Assembly: GCA_030593785.1 (NCBI GenBank)
Contig: JAUVGM010000051.1
Coordinates: 1 to 10,080 of the forward strand
Length of the DNA stretch: 10,080 bases
DNA from: Gammaproteobacteria bacterium
GTDB taxonomy: Bacteria; Pseudomonadota; Gammaproteobacteria; UBA6429; Thiohalophilaceae
Direction of reading: 5' to 3'
Within the stretch, counting starts at the first letter, position 1; every line of letters starts with the position of its first letter. The position numbers and the translations under genes were made by a program. This document shows, piece by piece, positions 1 through 5,246 of the stretch. The notes under the pieces were generated by a model, which worked only from the letters and a program-made list of their open reading frames with translations, was not told where the DNA came from and did not search any database.

Positions 1-453
1 CGTATCGAACAACAGGATGCTGATTATTTACCTGAAGTACTTGGTCCAATGTTGCACTGTTATCAAAGTTTAGGTAAACCGGAAGAAATGCTGGTTTACT
101 TGCGTGATATTTTATCTCGTCATGATGCCATTAGTATCATGTTAAATCTTTCGGGTTTATTACAATATTATCAGGATGATGAAACAGCAGAAGCTTTTAT
201 AGAAGAGTTTTTGCATCATCGTCCTTCATTACGCGGAATGGATCGCCTGATTGATATTAATATCAAACACGCAAAAGAACCCGTTCAGGAAAAACTACGT
301 ATTATAAAATCCGTAACCAGTCAATTATTAGAAGATAAGCCAGTATATAGTTGTCATGTTTGTGGTTTTAGTGGCAAAACATTACATTGGCAATGTCCGG
401 GCTGTAAGCGCTGGGACACAGTTAAACCCATTCAAGGTGTAGAAGGCGAATAA
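1..453 (+). CDS. lapB: LapB (YciM) lipopolysaccharide assembly protein, C-terminal part
   Basis: The reading frame is open from base 1, so the gene starts outside the window; about 150 C-terminal residues are present. The visible part is helical and TPR-like (for example around LPEVLGPMLHCYQSLGK), and ends in a rubredoxin-like knuckle: CxxC encoded at 352-363 and CPGC at 394-405, followed by RWDTVKP. TPR repeats plus a C-terminal four-cysteine metal site are the hallmark of LapB. In the family this inner-membrane-tethered cytoplasmic protein coordinates LPS synthesis and promotes FtsH-dependent turnover of LpxC. The stop codon lies 1 bp before the pyrF start, the same neighbour as in E. coli, so the two genes are almost certainly co-transcribed and translationally coupled. 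The identification rests on motif and synteny; the N-terminal membrane anchor cannot be seen here. Confidence 0.93.
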   Translation, partial: RIEQQDADYLPEVLGPMLHCYQSLGKPEEMLVYLRDILSRHDAISIMLNLSGLLQYYQDDETAEAFIEEFLHHRPSLRGMDRLIDINIKHAKEPVQEKLRIIKSVTSQLLEDKPVYSCHVCGFSGKTLHWQCPGCKRWDTVKPIQGVEGE

Positions 454-454
454 A

Positions 455-1150
455 ATGAGTTCATCCCCTATTATCGTTGCATTAGATTTTCCAAATGAAA
501 AAGAAGCGTTAGCACTTGTTGAACAACTGGAACCCGGACGTTGTCGTTTAAAAGTCGGTAAAGAACTTTTTACCCGATCAGGCCCTGAGTTTGTAAAAAA
601 ACTTGTTAAACAAAACTTTGATGTTTTTCTGGATCTGAAATTTCATGACATCCCTAATACTGTCGCCCGAGCCTGTCAGGCTGGAGCAGATTTAGGTGTA
701 TGGATGATTAACGTTCATGCCATGGGTGGCCGAAAAATGATGGAAGCTGCACGAGATGCCCTACCCGTTAATACTAGTAATCCAAAATTGATTGCGGTGA
801 CGGTTTTAACCAGCATGGGTGCAGACGACTTAAAGGAAATTGGTTTAACGAATTCACCCGCAGAACAAGTTAAGCACCTTGCAACACTGACAAATGATTG
901 TGGACTTGATGGTGTCGTTTGTTCTCCCCAGGAAATAGCTTTATTACGGGAAGATTTAGATAGCAGTTTTGAATTAATCACACCTGGCATCCGTCCAGAA
1001 TGGAGCGTGACGGGTGACCAAAAAAGAATAATGACACCAGCTGAGGCGGTAAAAGCAGGCAGTAATTACCTGGTTATTGGCCGCCCTATTACACAAGCAG
1101 AACAACCTATGCAGGCGTTGGAAAAAATAGAAAAAGAACTCAAGCTTTAG
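455..1150 (+). CDS. pyrF: Orotidine-5'-phosphate decarboxylase
   Basis: Catalyses the last step of de novo UMP synthesis, decarboxylation of OMP in the cytoplasm. The 231-residue TIM-barrel protein is slightly shorter than E. coli PyrF (245). It carries VALDFP at residues 8-13, the catalytic Lys33 in LKVGKELF, and the DxKxxD signature DLKFHD with Asp60, Lys62 and Asp65. The phosphate-binding C-terminal motifs ITPGIRP and LVIGRPI are also present. The spacing from Lys33 to Asp60 equals that of the E. coli catalytic tetrad. The ATG sits 1 bp after the lapB stop; no earlier start is needed because translation is likely coupled. The TAG stop is followed directly by GTCAGA, so the stop triplet coincides with the tip of a repeat element (see 1147-1301). 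All key residues are intact, so the enzyme should be active. Confidence 0.98.
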   Translation: MSSSPIIVALDFPNEKEALALVEQLEPGRCRLKVGKELFTRSGPEFVKKLVKQNFDVFLDLKFHDIPNTVARACQAGADLGVWMINVHAMGGRKMMEAARDALPVNTSNPKLIAVTVLTSMGADDLKEIGLTNSPAEQVKHLATLTNDCGLDGVVCSPQEIALLREDLDSSFELITPGIRPEWSVTGDQKRIMTPAEAVKAGSNYLVIGRPITQAEQPMQALEKIEKELKL

Positions 1151-1301
1151 GTCAGAATCATAGCGTCCCTCATATGAAATATATTTGGAGGGTATTAATC
1201 TGACTGTGCGAATTAATAAAACTATTTCACTCTTAGAAAAAATTCTATTTAAAAACATCAATGGATGTAGAGATACCGCGTCAGACTAAAGTCTGACCTA
1301 C
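1147..1301. repeat. Composite palindromic element, copy A
   Basis: MITE-like element filling most of the pyrF to ComEA-like gap. Its ends are a 9-bp inverted repeat, TAGGTCAGA (1148-1156) and TCTGACCTA (1292-1300). The left module (1151-1204) is a stem closed by GTCAGA/TCTGAC, with an inner pair CCCTC (1167-1171) / GAGGG (1188-1192) inside the conserved core TAGCGTCCC ... GGAGGGTAT. The right end is a 22-nt REP hairpin (1280-1301). The AT-rich 75 bp between them holds no open frame of note. Two relatives lie at 1753-1930 and 9777-9864. There is no transposase, so it is non-autonomous if mobile. Confidence 0.7.
1280..1301 (-). repeat. REP-type palindrome (GTAG head), short class
   Basis: Reading the minus strand: GTAG, then the 7-bp stem GTCAGAC/GTCTGAC with a 4-nt loop TTTA. 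It has the same architecture and length as the copies at 1909, 9323, 9349 and 9777. A 5' GTAG tetranucleotide followed by a hairpin is the layout known for REP sequences served by RAYT transposases (IS200/IS605-like Y1 family). No RAYT gene is visible here. It forms the right end of composite copy A. Confidence 0.8.
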
Positions 1302-1313
1302 AAAAGCTCAGAA

Positions 1314-1353
1314 TGTAGGACTAACCTTACAAAATTATCAGCAATATCCTACA
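1314..1353. repeat. Probable decayed REP-like inverted repeat
   Basis: TGTAGGA (1314-1320) and TCCTACA (1347-1353) form a 7-bp inverted repeat around 26 AT-rich bases. The GTAGG tip matches the head of the other elements in the window, but the internal stem is not recognisable. It lies about 60 bp upstream of the ComEA-like gene and could instead be a chance palindrome. Confidence 0.35.
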
Positions 1354-1415
1354 AGGAAGTTTCTTTGATTTCAGCTATTATAAAGTTTCTTAAAAAATAG
1401 ACATGGAGTCTCAAT

Positions 1416-1679
1416 ATGAAAATAATACGGATCGTTGTTACCTTTCTTGCTATAACCCTCTCTGCATTTGTATATGCTGAACCCGTTAATATTAATACTG
1501 CTGATGCGCAAGCACTGAGTAAAAATATTAAAGGTGTAGGTTTAAAAAAAGCTCAAGCCATTGTTGCTTACCGTGAAAAAAACGGGGCATTTAAAACGGC
1601 TGATGATTTAAAGAAAGTAAAAGGTATTGGTGTTAAGTTACTCGAGAAAAACAATGGTACGATTATTGTTGAAAAATAA
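1416..1679 (+). CDS. Small secreted helix-hairpin-helix (ComEA-like) DNA-binding protein
   Basis: An 87-residue protein with a clear Sec signal peptide (KIIR, then a hydrophobic stretch, cleavage probably after FVYA near residue 21). A tandem helix-hairpin-helix domain follows: VNINTADAQAL, KGVGLKKAQAIVAYREKNG, and VKGIGVKLLEKN. The VNIN(T)A start and the two GxG hairpins are typical of the ComEA C-terminal domain, which binds double-stranded DNA in the periplasm during natural transformation. The protein is a minimal version without the N-terminal membrane anchor region of the Bacillus protein, as is usual in proteobacteria. A Shine-Dalgarno GGAG (1405-1408) precedes the ATG at good distance. 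A strong terminator follows, so it is probably a single-gene transcription unit. A competence role is inferred from family membership; no other competence gene is in the window. Confidence 0.9.
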   Translation: MKIIRIVVTFLAITLSAFVYAEPVNINTADAQALSKNIKGVGLKKAQAIVAYREKNGAFKTADDLKKVKGIGVKLLEKNNGTIIVEK

Positions 1680-1700
1680 ATAATTGATATTGTGATTATA

Positions 1701-1727
1701 AAAAGGCATCTTCGGATGCCTTTTTTA
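1701..1727 (+). terminator. Rho-independent terminator after the ComEA-like gene
   Basis: AAAAGGCATC, tetraloop TTCG, GATGCCTTTTTT: a 10-bp perfect stem with a stable UUCG-type loop and a T-run, 22 bp after the stop codon. The A-run in the upstream arm could make it work in the reverse direction too. Confidence 0.93.
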
Positions 1728-1752
1728 TTTAACCCCGCTTCTATTATCCTTT

Positions 1753-1930
1753 GTGGTTGGGCTCGTAGTGCCCCACGTAAGAAATAAATATGGAGGGTAT
1801 CAGCCCAACGCGGTCTCAAAACATCAGCTCCATTTATATGTATCAGTTCCAATTATATTAATTATAAAATTGATTGAAAGAAGAAAAATATTAATAATCT
1901 AGCACCGCGTCGGCTTGAAAGCCGACCTAC
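1753..1930. repeat. Composite palindromic element, copy B
   Basis: Fills most of the 326-bp gap between the ComEA-like gene and galU. The left tip is GTGG (a variant of GTAG). The outer stem TTGGGCT (1757-1763) / AGCCCAA (1802-1808) encloses the conserved core TAGTGCCCC ... GGAGGGTAT. Next comes an inverted pair CGCGGT (1809-1814) / ACCGCG (1904-1909) around about 90 AT-rich bases. The element ends in a short REP hairpin with CTAC at 1927-1930. The order of modules is the same as in copy A. The outer stem differs from copy A in both arms, so pairing is kept although sequence changed. Confidence 0.7.
1909..1930 (-). repeat. REP-type palindrome (GTAG head), short class
   Basis: On the minus strand: GTAG, the stem GTCGGCT/AGCCGAC and the loop TTCA, 22 nt in all. 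Relative to the copy at 1280 the stem changes at two pairs, both compensated. It is the right end of composite copy B. Confidence 0.8.
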
Positions 1931-1943
1931 AGTAAGATCTTGT

Positions 1944-1972
1944 TTATCAATTAGTTAGTCTCATGCTAAACT
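1944..1972 (+). promoter_or_regulatory. Possible galU promoter
   Basis: A TGC-preceded -10-like box TAAACT (1967-1972) lies 17 bp downstream of a weak -35-like TTATCA (1944-1949), about 35 bp before the galU start. galU needs its own promoter because a strong terminator lies upstream. The match is weak and this is tentative. Confidence 0.25.
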
Positions 1973-2005
1973 AGCTTTATTAATGACAACAGGTTCTTCA
2001 CTCAG

Positions 2006-2887
2006 ATGACAAAAATAAGAAAAGCAGTTTTCCCTGTAGCAGGTTTAGGCACACGTTTCTTACCAGCAACAAAAGCCAGCCCAAAAGAAATGTTACCCGT
2101 TGTAGACAAGCCCTTAATTCAATATGCGGTTGAAGAAGCTGTTGAAGCAGGAATTGAAGATCTTATTTTTGTCACCGGACGCAATAAACGTTCTATCCCC
2201 GATCATTTTGATAAAGCCTATGAACTTGAAGCTGAACTCGAAGCTAAGGGTAAAGACAAACTCTTACGACTTATTAAAAATATCGTCCCGCCACACGTTA
2301 CATGCATCTATTTACGTCAATCAGAAGCATTAGGCTTAGGCCATGCTGTGTTATGTGCTAAACCTGTTGTTGGTGATGAACCTTTCTCAGTCATCCTTGC
2401 TGATGATTTAATCGACAATGAGTCTAATGGCTGTGTTAAGCAAATGGTTGAATCATACGAACAACATAACGCAAGTATTTTAGCGGTTCAACAAGTCGAA
2501 AAAGATGAAACGGATAAATATGGTATTGTGAGCCTGGAAAATGGTGCCAACAACGAAGGCTTTATAACCGGTATCATTGAAAAACCGGCACCTGCTAATG
2601 CGCCATCAACCTTAGCTGTAGTCGGACGTTATATTCTAAACCCACGTATTTTTCATTTCCTGGAAAAAACACAAAAAGGTGCCGGTAATGAAATTCAATT
2701 AACTGACGCGATTGCTGATTTATTAACTGAGGAAAAAGTATTTGCTTATCCGTTTGAAGGTATACGTTATGACTGTGGCAGTAAATTAGGTTATTTGCAG
2801 GCAAATGTCGAATTAGGAATGAAGCACCCTGAAATTGGTGCAGAGTTTACTCGATACCTAAGGACTTTAAACTCTAATCTACTTTGA
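2006..2887 (+). CDS. galU: UTP-glucose-1-phosphate uridylyltransferase
   Basis: Makes UDP-glucose from UTP and glucose-1-phosphate for LPS core, capsule and trehalose or glucan synthesis. The 293-residue length fits bacterial GalU (about 295-300). The nucleotide-binding loop is GLGTRFLPATKASPKEMLP (residues 13-31) with Arg17, Lys23 and Lys27. The metal/sugar site includes ILADDLID. Later motifs are VGRYILNP, EIQLTDAIADL and YDCGSKLGYLQANVE, all typical of GalU and not of glucose-1-phosphate thymidylyltransferase. Only a weak Shine-Dalgarno (AGG near 1991) precedes the ATG, but the start gives the normal N-terminus (KIRKAVFPVAG). The gene is flanked by repeats on both sides and converges with the ATPase gene on the other strand. 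Confidence 0.97.
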   Translation: MTKIRKAVFPVAGLGTRFLPATKASPKEMLPVVDKPLIQYAVEEAVEAGIEDLIFVTGRNKRSIPDHFDKAYELEAELEAKGKDKLLRLIKNIVPPHVTCIYLRQSEALGLGHAVLCAKPVVGDEPFSVILADDLIDNESNGCVKQMVESYEQHNASILAVQQVEKDETDKYGIVSLENGANNEGFITGIIEKPAPANAPSTLAVVGRYILNPRIFHFLEKTQKGAGNEIQLTDAIADLLTEEKVFAYPFEGIRYDCGSKLGYLQANVELGMKHPEIGAEFTRYLRTLNSNLL

Positions 2888-2890
2888 CAT

Positions 2891-2926
2891 GTAGGTTGGA
2901 TCAAGGAGTAAAACGACGGATCCAAC
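2891..2926 (+). repeat. REP-type palindrome, long GTTGG class
   Basis: GTAG followed by the arms GTTGGATC (2895-2902) and GATCCAAC (2919-2926) around a 16-nt loop AAGGAGTAAAACGACG. The loop is nearly the same as that of the copy at 5208-5243. It lies just after the galU stop and may act as a transcript 3' end stabiliser. Confidence 0.8.
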
Positions 2927-2939
2927 TTTTATTGTTTAT

Positions 2940-2969
2940 GGTGGATCCGCTTCGCTTGATCCCCCCTAC
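2940..2969 (-). repeat. REP-type palindrome, long GTTGG class, inverted partner
   Basis: On the minus strand: GTAG, GGGGGATC, loop AAGCGAAGCG, GATCCACC. It faces the copy at 2891, giving a tail-to-tail pair (BIME-like) between the convergent galU and ATPase genes. The distal arms are partly mismatched. Confidence 0.75.
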
Positions 2970-3006
2970 TAGTGCACATTCCGAATGTTTATTTTTCAGA
3001 TAATGT

Positions 3007-4731
3007 TCACCTTTTTTGCATTACCTCAAATTCTCCAAGACGATTCATAGCGAAGGCAAGTTCAAAAGTTCTGAATAATGCAAAATGTCCAGAAATTTTA
3101 TCGCTGATGATATCCAGCCCATTTTCTTCAATATCAGAGATGACATGTTCTATCACTTCGCGCAACGTACTTTTGTCATTCATATATTTTTTTGCATATT
3201 CAATGGCGTAGCCTAACGCTTTAGTTTGTGATAACTCCATCAATTGCTCTACATCGGTAAGGTCAATAACATTTCCACCAAAATAGAGACGATGCACTTC
3301 TTTTGCATAGATAGAAAATTTCCCGTGCTCGTTAACGGCAACAATACTATTAGCTAAGGGAATACGTTCATGAATATGAATAGGGATATCTTCGCTTTCA
3401 ACCAAACGTTTTATTGGTGAATCAGCAGCAATTTGATGCGCCCTGTCAGTCATATCGAATGGCTGGTAATTAATCATTTGAATAACCTGATCAGAAACAT
3501 CAAAATAATCACCGACCCCACCTAAAACTAAAATCGTCGAAATATCTTTTTCCAGGTAAAGTTGCTTTACCTTATCTATAAAGGTCGTTATAGGTTCATC
3601 TTCTTTATTAACCAACTGCTGCATTTTACTATCGCGGATCATAAAATTAGTCGCACAGGTGTCTTCATCCATTAATAGAATTTCTGCACCGACTTCTATA
3701 GCTTCTACAATGTTAACGGCTTGCGATGTGCTACCACTGGCATTTGCGGTAGAAAAAGATGTTGTATCCTGATCGAATGGAAGATTGTTAATAAACGGCG
3801 ATATATCTGTCTTAACAACTCGCCGACCACTATAAGCTCTTACTTTTGCAGTTTGATTACTCGAAACACAATACTCTCGACCATCACCCGGAATATGGTT
3901 ATAAATACCAGACTCTAAAGTATGCAGTAATGTTGATTTGCCATGATAGCCTCCACCTGCAATTAAGGTAATACCTTTTTTAATAGCCATCCCTTTTATA
4001 CACTCTGCATGAGGTAGTTCTATCTCCATACTTAAACTTTCTGGTGCCGTAAAAGGTATAGTCGCATGTACATCAGACATCGGCTTATCAGTGCTACCAC
4101 TTTCCCGTGGTAAAATAGAATCATTAGCAATAAATGCAATTAAGCCCAGAGAATCAAGTTTGTTGCGAAGATAATCTGCATCTTCTGCCGTCTCAATGTG
4201 TTTTTGCAGAGCAACAAAATCAATGTTCTTTTTTAACAAAGAGGCTTCAACAATTTCAGGAAGTTCTTTTAAAAGCATGTGCTCAGCTATATCCGCAGTA
4301 GCTATCCGACCTTCTGCGGGAAGCCCGATAAAACAACGTACTTCAATAAGATCATCACTAATAACTACATTATTTCGTTCTAAAATTGCCTGTCCAGGTT
4401 GATTAAGAGTAATAAGACCGCTAAAACCTGTACCACGAATTCCTTTAGAAATTCTTTCACTGGCATTATAAAAAACTCTTGCAAGATAATCTGCAAAGGC
4501 AATTCGCTGTACTTTTGAATCAATTTTATAATTAATAATGCGCTCATCACTACGTTGAACTTGTAGTCGATAAATACCTGTGTGTGGAGGAGCATAAGGA
4601 TCTTTAGGGATTTGCTGAACAATTAATTTAAACAAAGAAAAATCGTAACAGCCTAACAATGATTGATAGTTAGCATAATCCTGCTTATCAATAGCTGCCA
4701 GTTTTTGTTTGAGAGTATCTTTATTTAACAT
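3007..4731 (-). CDS. Predicted ATPase of the ABC class (COG3044/PF09818 type)
   Basis: A 574-residue soluble protein without membrane segments. The nucleotide-binding part shows Walker A GGGYHGKST (259-267), an ABC-type signature SGSTSQA (332-338), Walker B ILLMDED (351-357), and TILVLGGVGDYFDVSDQVIQM further on. An N-terminal domain of about 240 residues (GIYRLQVQR, FADYLARVFY, KGIRGTGFSGLI) precedes it. This matches the uncharacterised 'ABC-class ATPase' family, not transporters. A trypanosome relative, MRB1590, is an accessory factor of mitochondrial RNA editing, so an RNA-related role is possible but unproven in bacteria. The ATG directly follows an in-frame TGA (4732-4734), so this is the earliest possible start, and no clear Shine-Dalgarno is seen. 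It lies 58 bp after the DsrC-like gene, last in the minus-strand cluster. Whether it belongs functionally to nitrate reduction is unclear. Confidence 0.85.
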   Translation of the reverse strand: MLNKDTLKQKLAAIDKQDYANYQSLLGCYDFSLFKLIVQQIPKDPYAPPHTGIYRLQVQRSDERIINYKIDSKVQRIAFADYLARVFYNASERISKGIRGTGFSGLITLNQPGQAILERNNVVISDDLIEVRCFIGLPAEGRIATADIAEHMLLKELPEIVEASLLKKNIDFVALQKHIETAEDADYLRNKLDSLGLIAFIANDSILPRESGSTDKPMSDVHATIPFTAPESLSMEIELPHAECIKGMAIKKGITLIAGGGYHGKSTLLHTLESGIYNHIPGDGREYCVSSNQTAKVRAYSGRRVVKTDISPFINNLPFDQDTTSFSTANASGSTSQAVNIVEAIEVGAEILLMDEDTCATNFMIRDSKMQQLVNKEDEPITTFIDKVKQLYLEKDISTILVLGGVGDYFDVSDQVIQMINYQPFDMTDRAHQIAADSPIKRLVESEDIPIHIHERIPLANSIVAVNEHGKFSIYAKEVHRLYFGGNVIDLTDVEQLMELSQTKALGYAIEYAKKYMNDKSTLREVIEHVISDIEENGLDIISDKISGHFALFRTFELAFAMNRLGEFEVMQKR

Positions 4732-4738
4732 TCAGGTT

Positions 4739-4775
4739 ATCTATATAGTCTCCGTCTATATAGACTATAGTAGAT
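4739..4775. promoter_or_regulatory. Nested palindromes upstream of the ABC-class ATPase gene
   Basis: ATCTATATAGTC (4739-4750) pairs with GACTATAGTAGAT (4763-4775) with one bulged base. A perfect 12-bp palindrome GTCTATATAGAC (4754-4765) overlaps its centre. It sits between the DsrC-like gene and the ATPase start and lacks a T-run, so it is not an ordinary terminator. It may be an operator, or an RNA hairpin in the leader of the ATPase gene. It does not resemble the GTAG repeats. Confidence 0.4.
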
Positions 4776-4789
4776 AAAACAGATTAAAA

Positions 4790-5146
4790 CTAATGTTCAC
4801 CTTTAGTACGCAACAAACCCGCTAAACGGTTTCCTTGTTTTTGTGGGCCACCACGAGGGAAAATTCTGTGTAAATATTTACTGTTACCGCGTTCTTCCCC
4901 CCATTCCTTTTTAAAATATTTAACCATTTTACGTACTTCTGCCTGAGCTCCATGGAGTTCATAGAAATCGCGTAAAAATCGAACCACATCCCAATGCTCT
5001 TCGGTTAATTCTAAACCTTCAGCTTCTGCCTGAGCGACTACGAAGCCTTCAGTCCATTGATCGCGATTTACAATATAGCCTTCTCCGCAGGTTTGAATTC
5101 CTTTATCATCTACCATTACGGTTTTAATTTTCATATTTGGATACAT
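4790..5146 (-). CDS. DsrC/TusE-family protein lacking the redox cysteines (RspA-like)
   Basis: 118 residues with the DsrC fold signatures: YIVNRDQWTEGFVVAQAEAEG, LTEEHWDVVRFLRDFY, VRKMVKYFKKEWG and YLHRIFPRGGPQKQGNRLAGL. DsrC carries two cysteines in its flexible C-terminal arm (ending PTGCV-like) and trades sulfur as a trisulfide; TusE keeps one. Here the arm ends LLRTKGEH and neither cysteine exists; the only Cys is residue 20. Published family classification calls cysteine-less members RspA and suggests a regulatory role. A sulfur-carrier function (sulfite reduction or tRNA thiolation) is therefore unlikely. The start at 5146 is supported by AAGAGAA (5151-5157) just upstream; a second ATG lies four codons later. 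It follows the membrane subunit gene after a 100-bp gap holding a REP pair, so its job is probably tied to the nitrate/nitrite genes or their regulation. Confidence 0.88.
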   Translation of the reverse strand: MYPNMKIKTVMVDDKGIQTCGEGYIVNRDQWTEGFVVAQAEAEGLELTEEHWDVVRFLRDFYELHGAQAEVRKMVKYFKKEWGEERGNSKYLHRIFPRGGPQKQGNRLAGLLRTKGEH

Positions 5147-5169
5147 AATATTCTCTTAACAATTTATTT

Positions 5170-5199
5170 GTAGGTTGGCTCAAGCGCAGCGGAGCCAAC
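5170..5199 (+). repeat. REP-type palindrome, long GTTGG class
   Basis: GTAG, then GTTGGCTC (5174-5181), loop AAGCGCAGCG, GAGCCAAC (5192-5199). The loop is nearly that of the copy at 2940. Stem positions that differ from other copies are compensated in the other arm. Confidence 0.82.
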
Positions 5200-5207
5200 A
5201 TGATTTT

Positions 5208-5243
5208 GTTGGTTCCGTCGCTTTGCTCCTTGAACCAACCTAC
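5208..5243 (-). repeat. REP-type palindrome, long GTTGG class, inverted partner
   Basis: On the minus strand: GTAG, GTTGGTTC, a 16-nt loop AAGGAGCAAAGCGACG, GAACCAAC. With the copy at 5170 it makes an inverted pair 8 bp apart. It ends 3 bp from the stop codon of the membrane subunit gene. The pair could form one long hairpin in mRNA and separate the stability of upstream and downstream parts. Confidence 0.82.
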
Positions 5244-5246
5244 GAC

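Noticed and set aside
974..1261. Small open frames on the strand opposite pyrF, galU, the membrane subunit gene and others
   Set aside because: They overlap well-supported genes, show no recognisable domain and no convincing ribosome binding site; they are frame shadows.
1205..1279. Possible small RNA or peptide gene in the AT-rich filler of composite copy A
   Set aside because: No ribosome binding site with a reasonable frame, no clear promoter and no terminator; it cannot be supported.
2891..2969. Classical bidirectional terminator between galU and the ATPase gene
   Set aside because: The hairpins lack a proper T-run directly after the stem and match the dispersed GTAG repeats, so they are annotated as repeats. 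They may still affect 3' ends.
4790..5146. TusE or true DsrC
   Set aside because: TusE keeps one and DsrC two C-terminal cysteines; this protein has none in that region, and no tusBCD or dsrAB genes are in the window.
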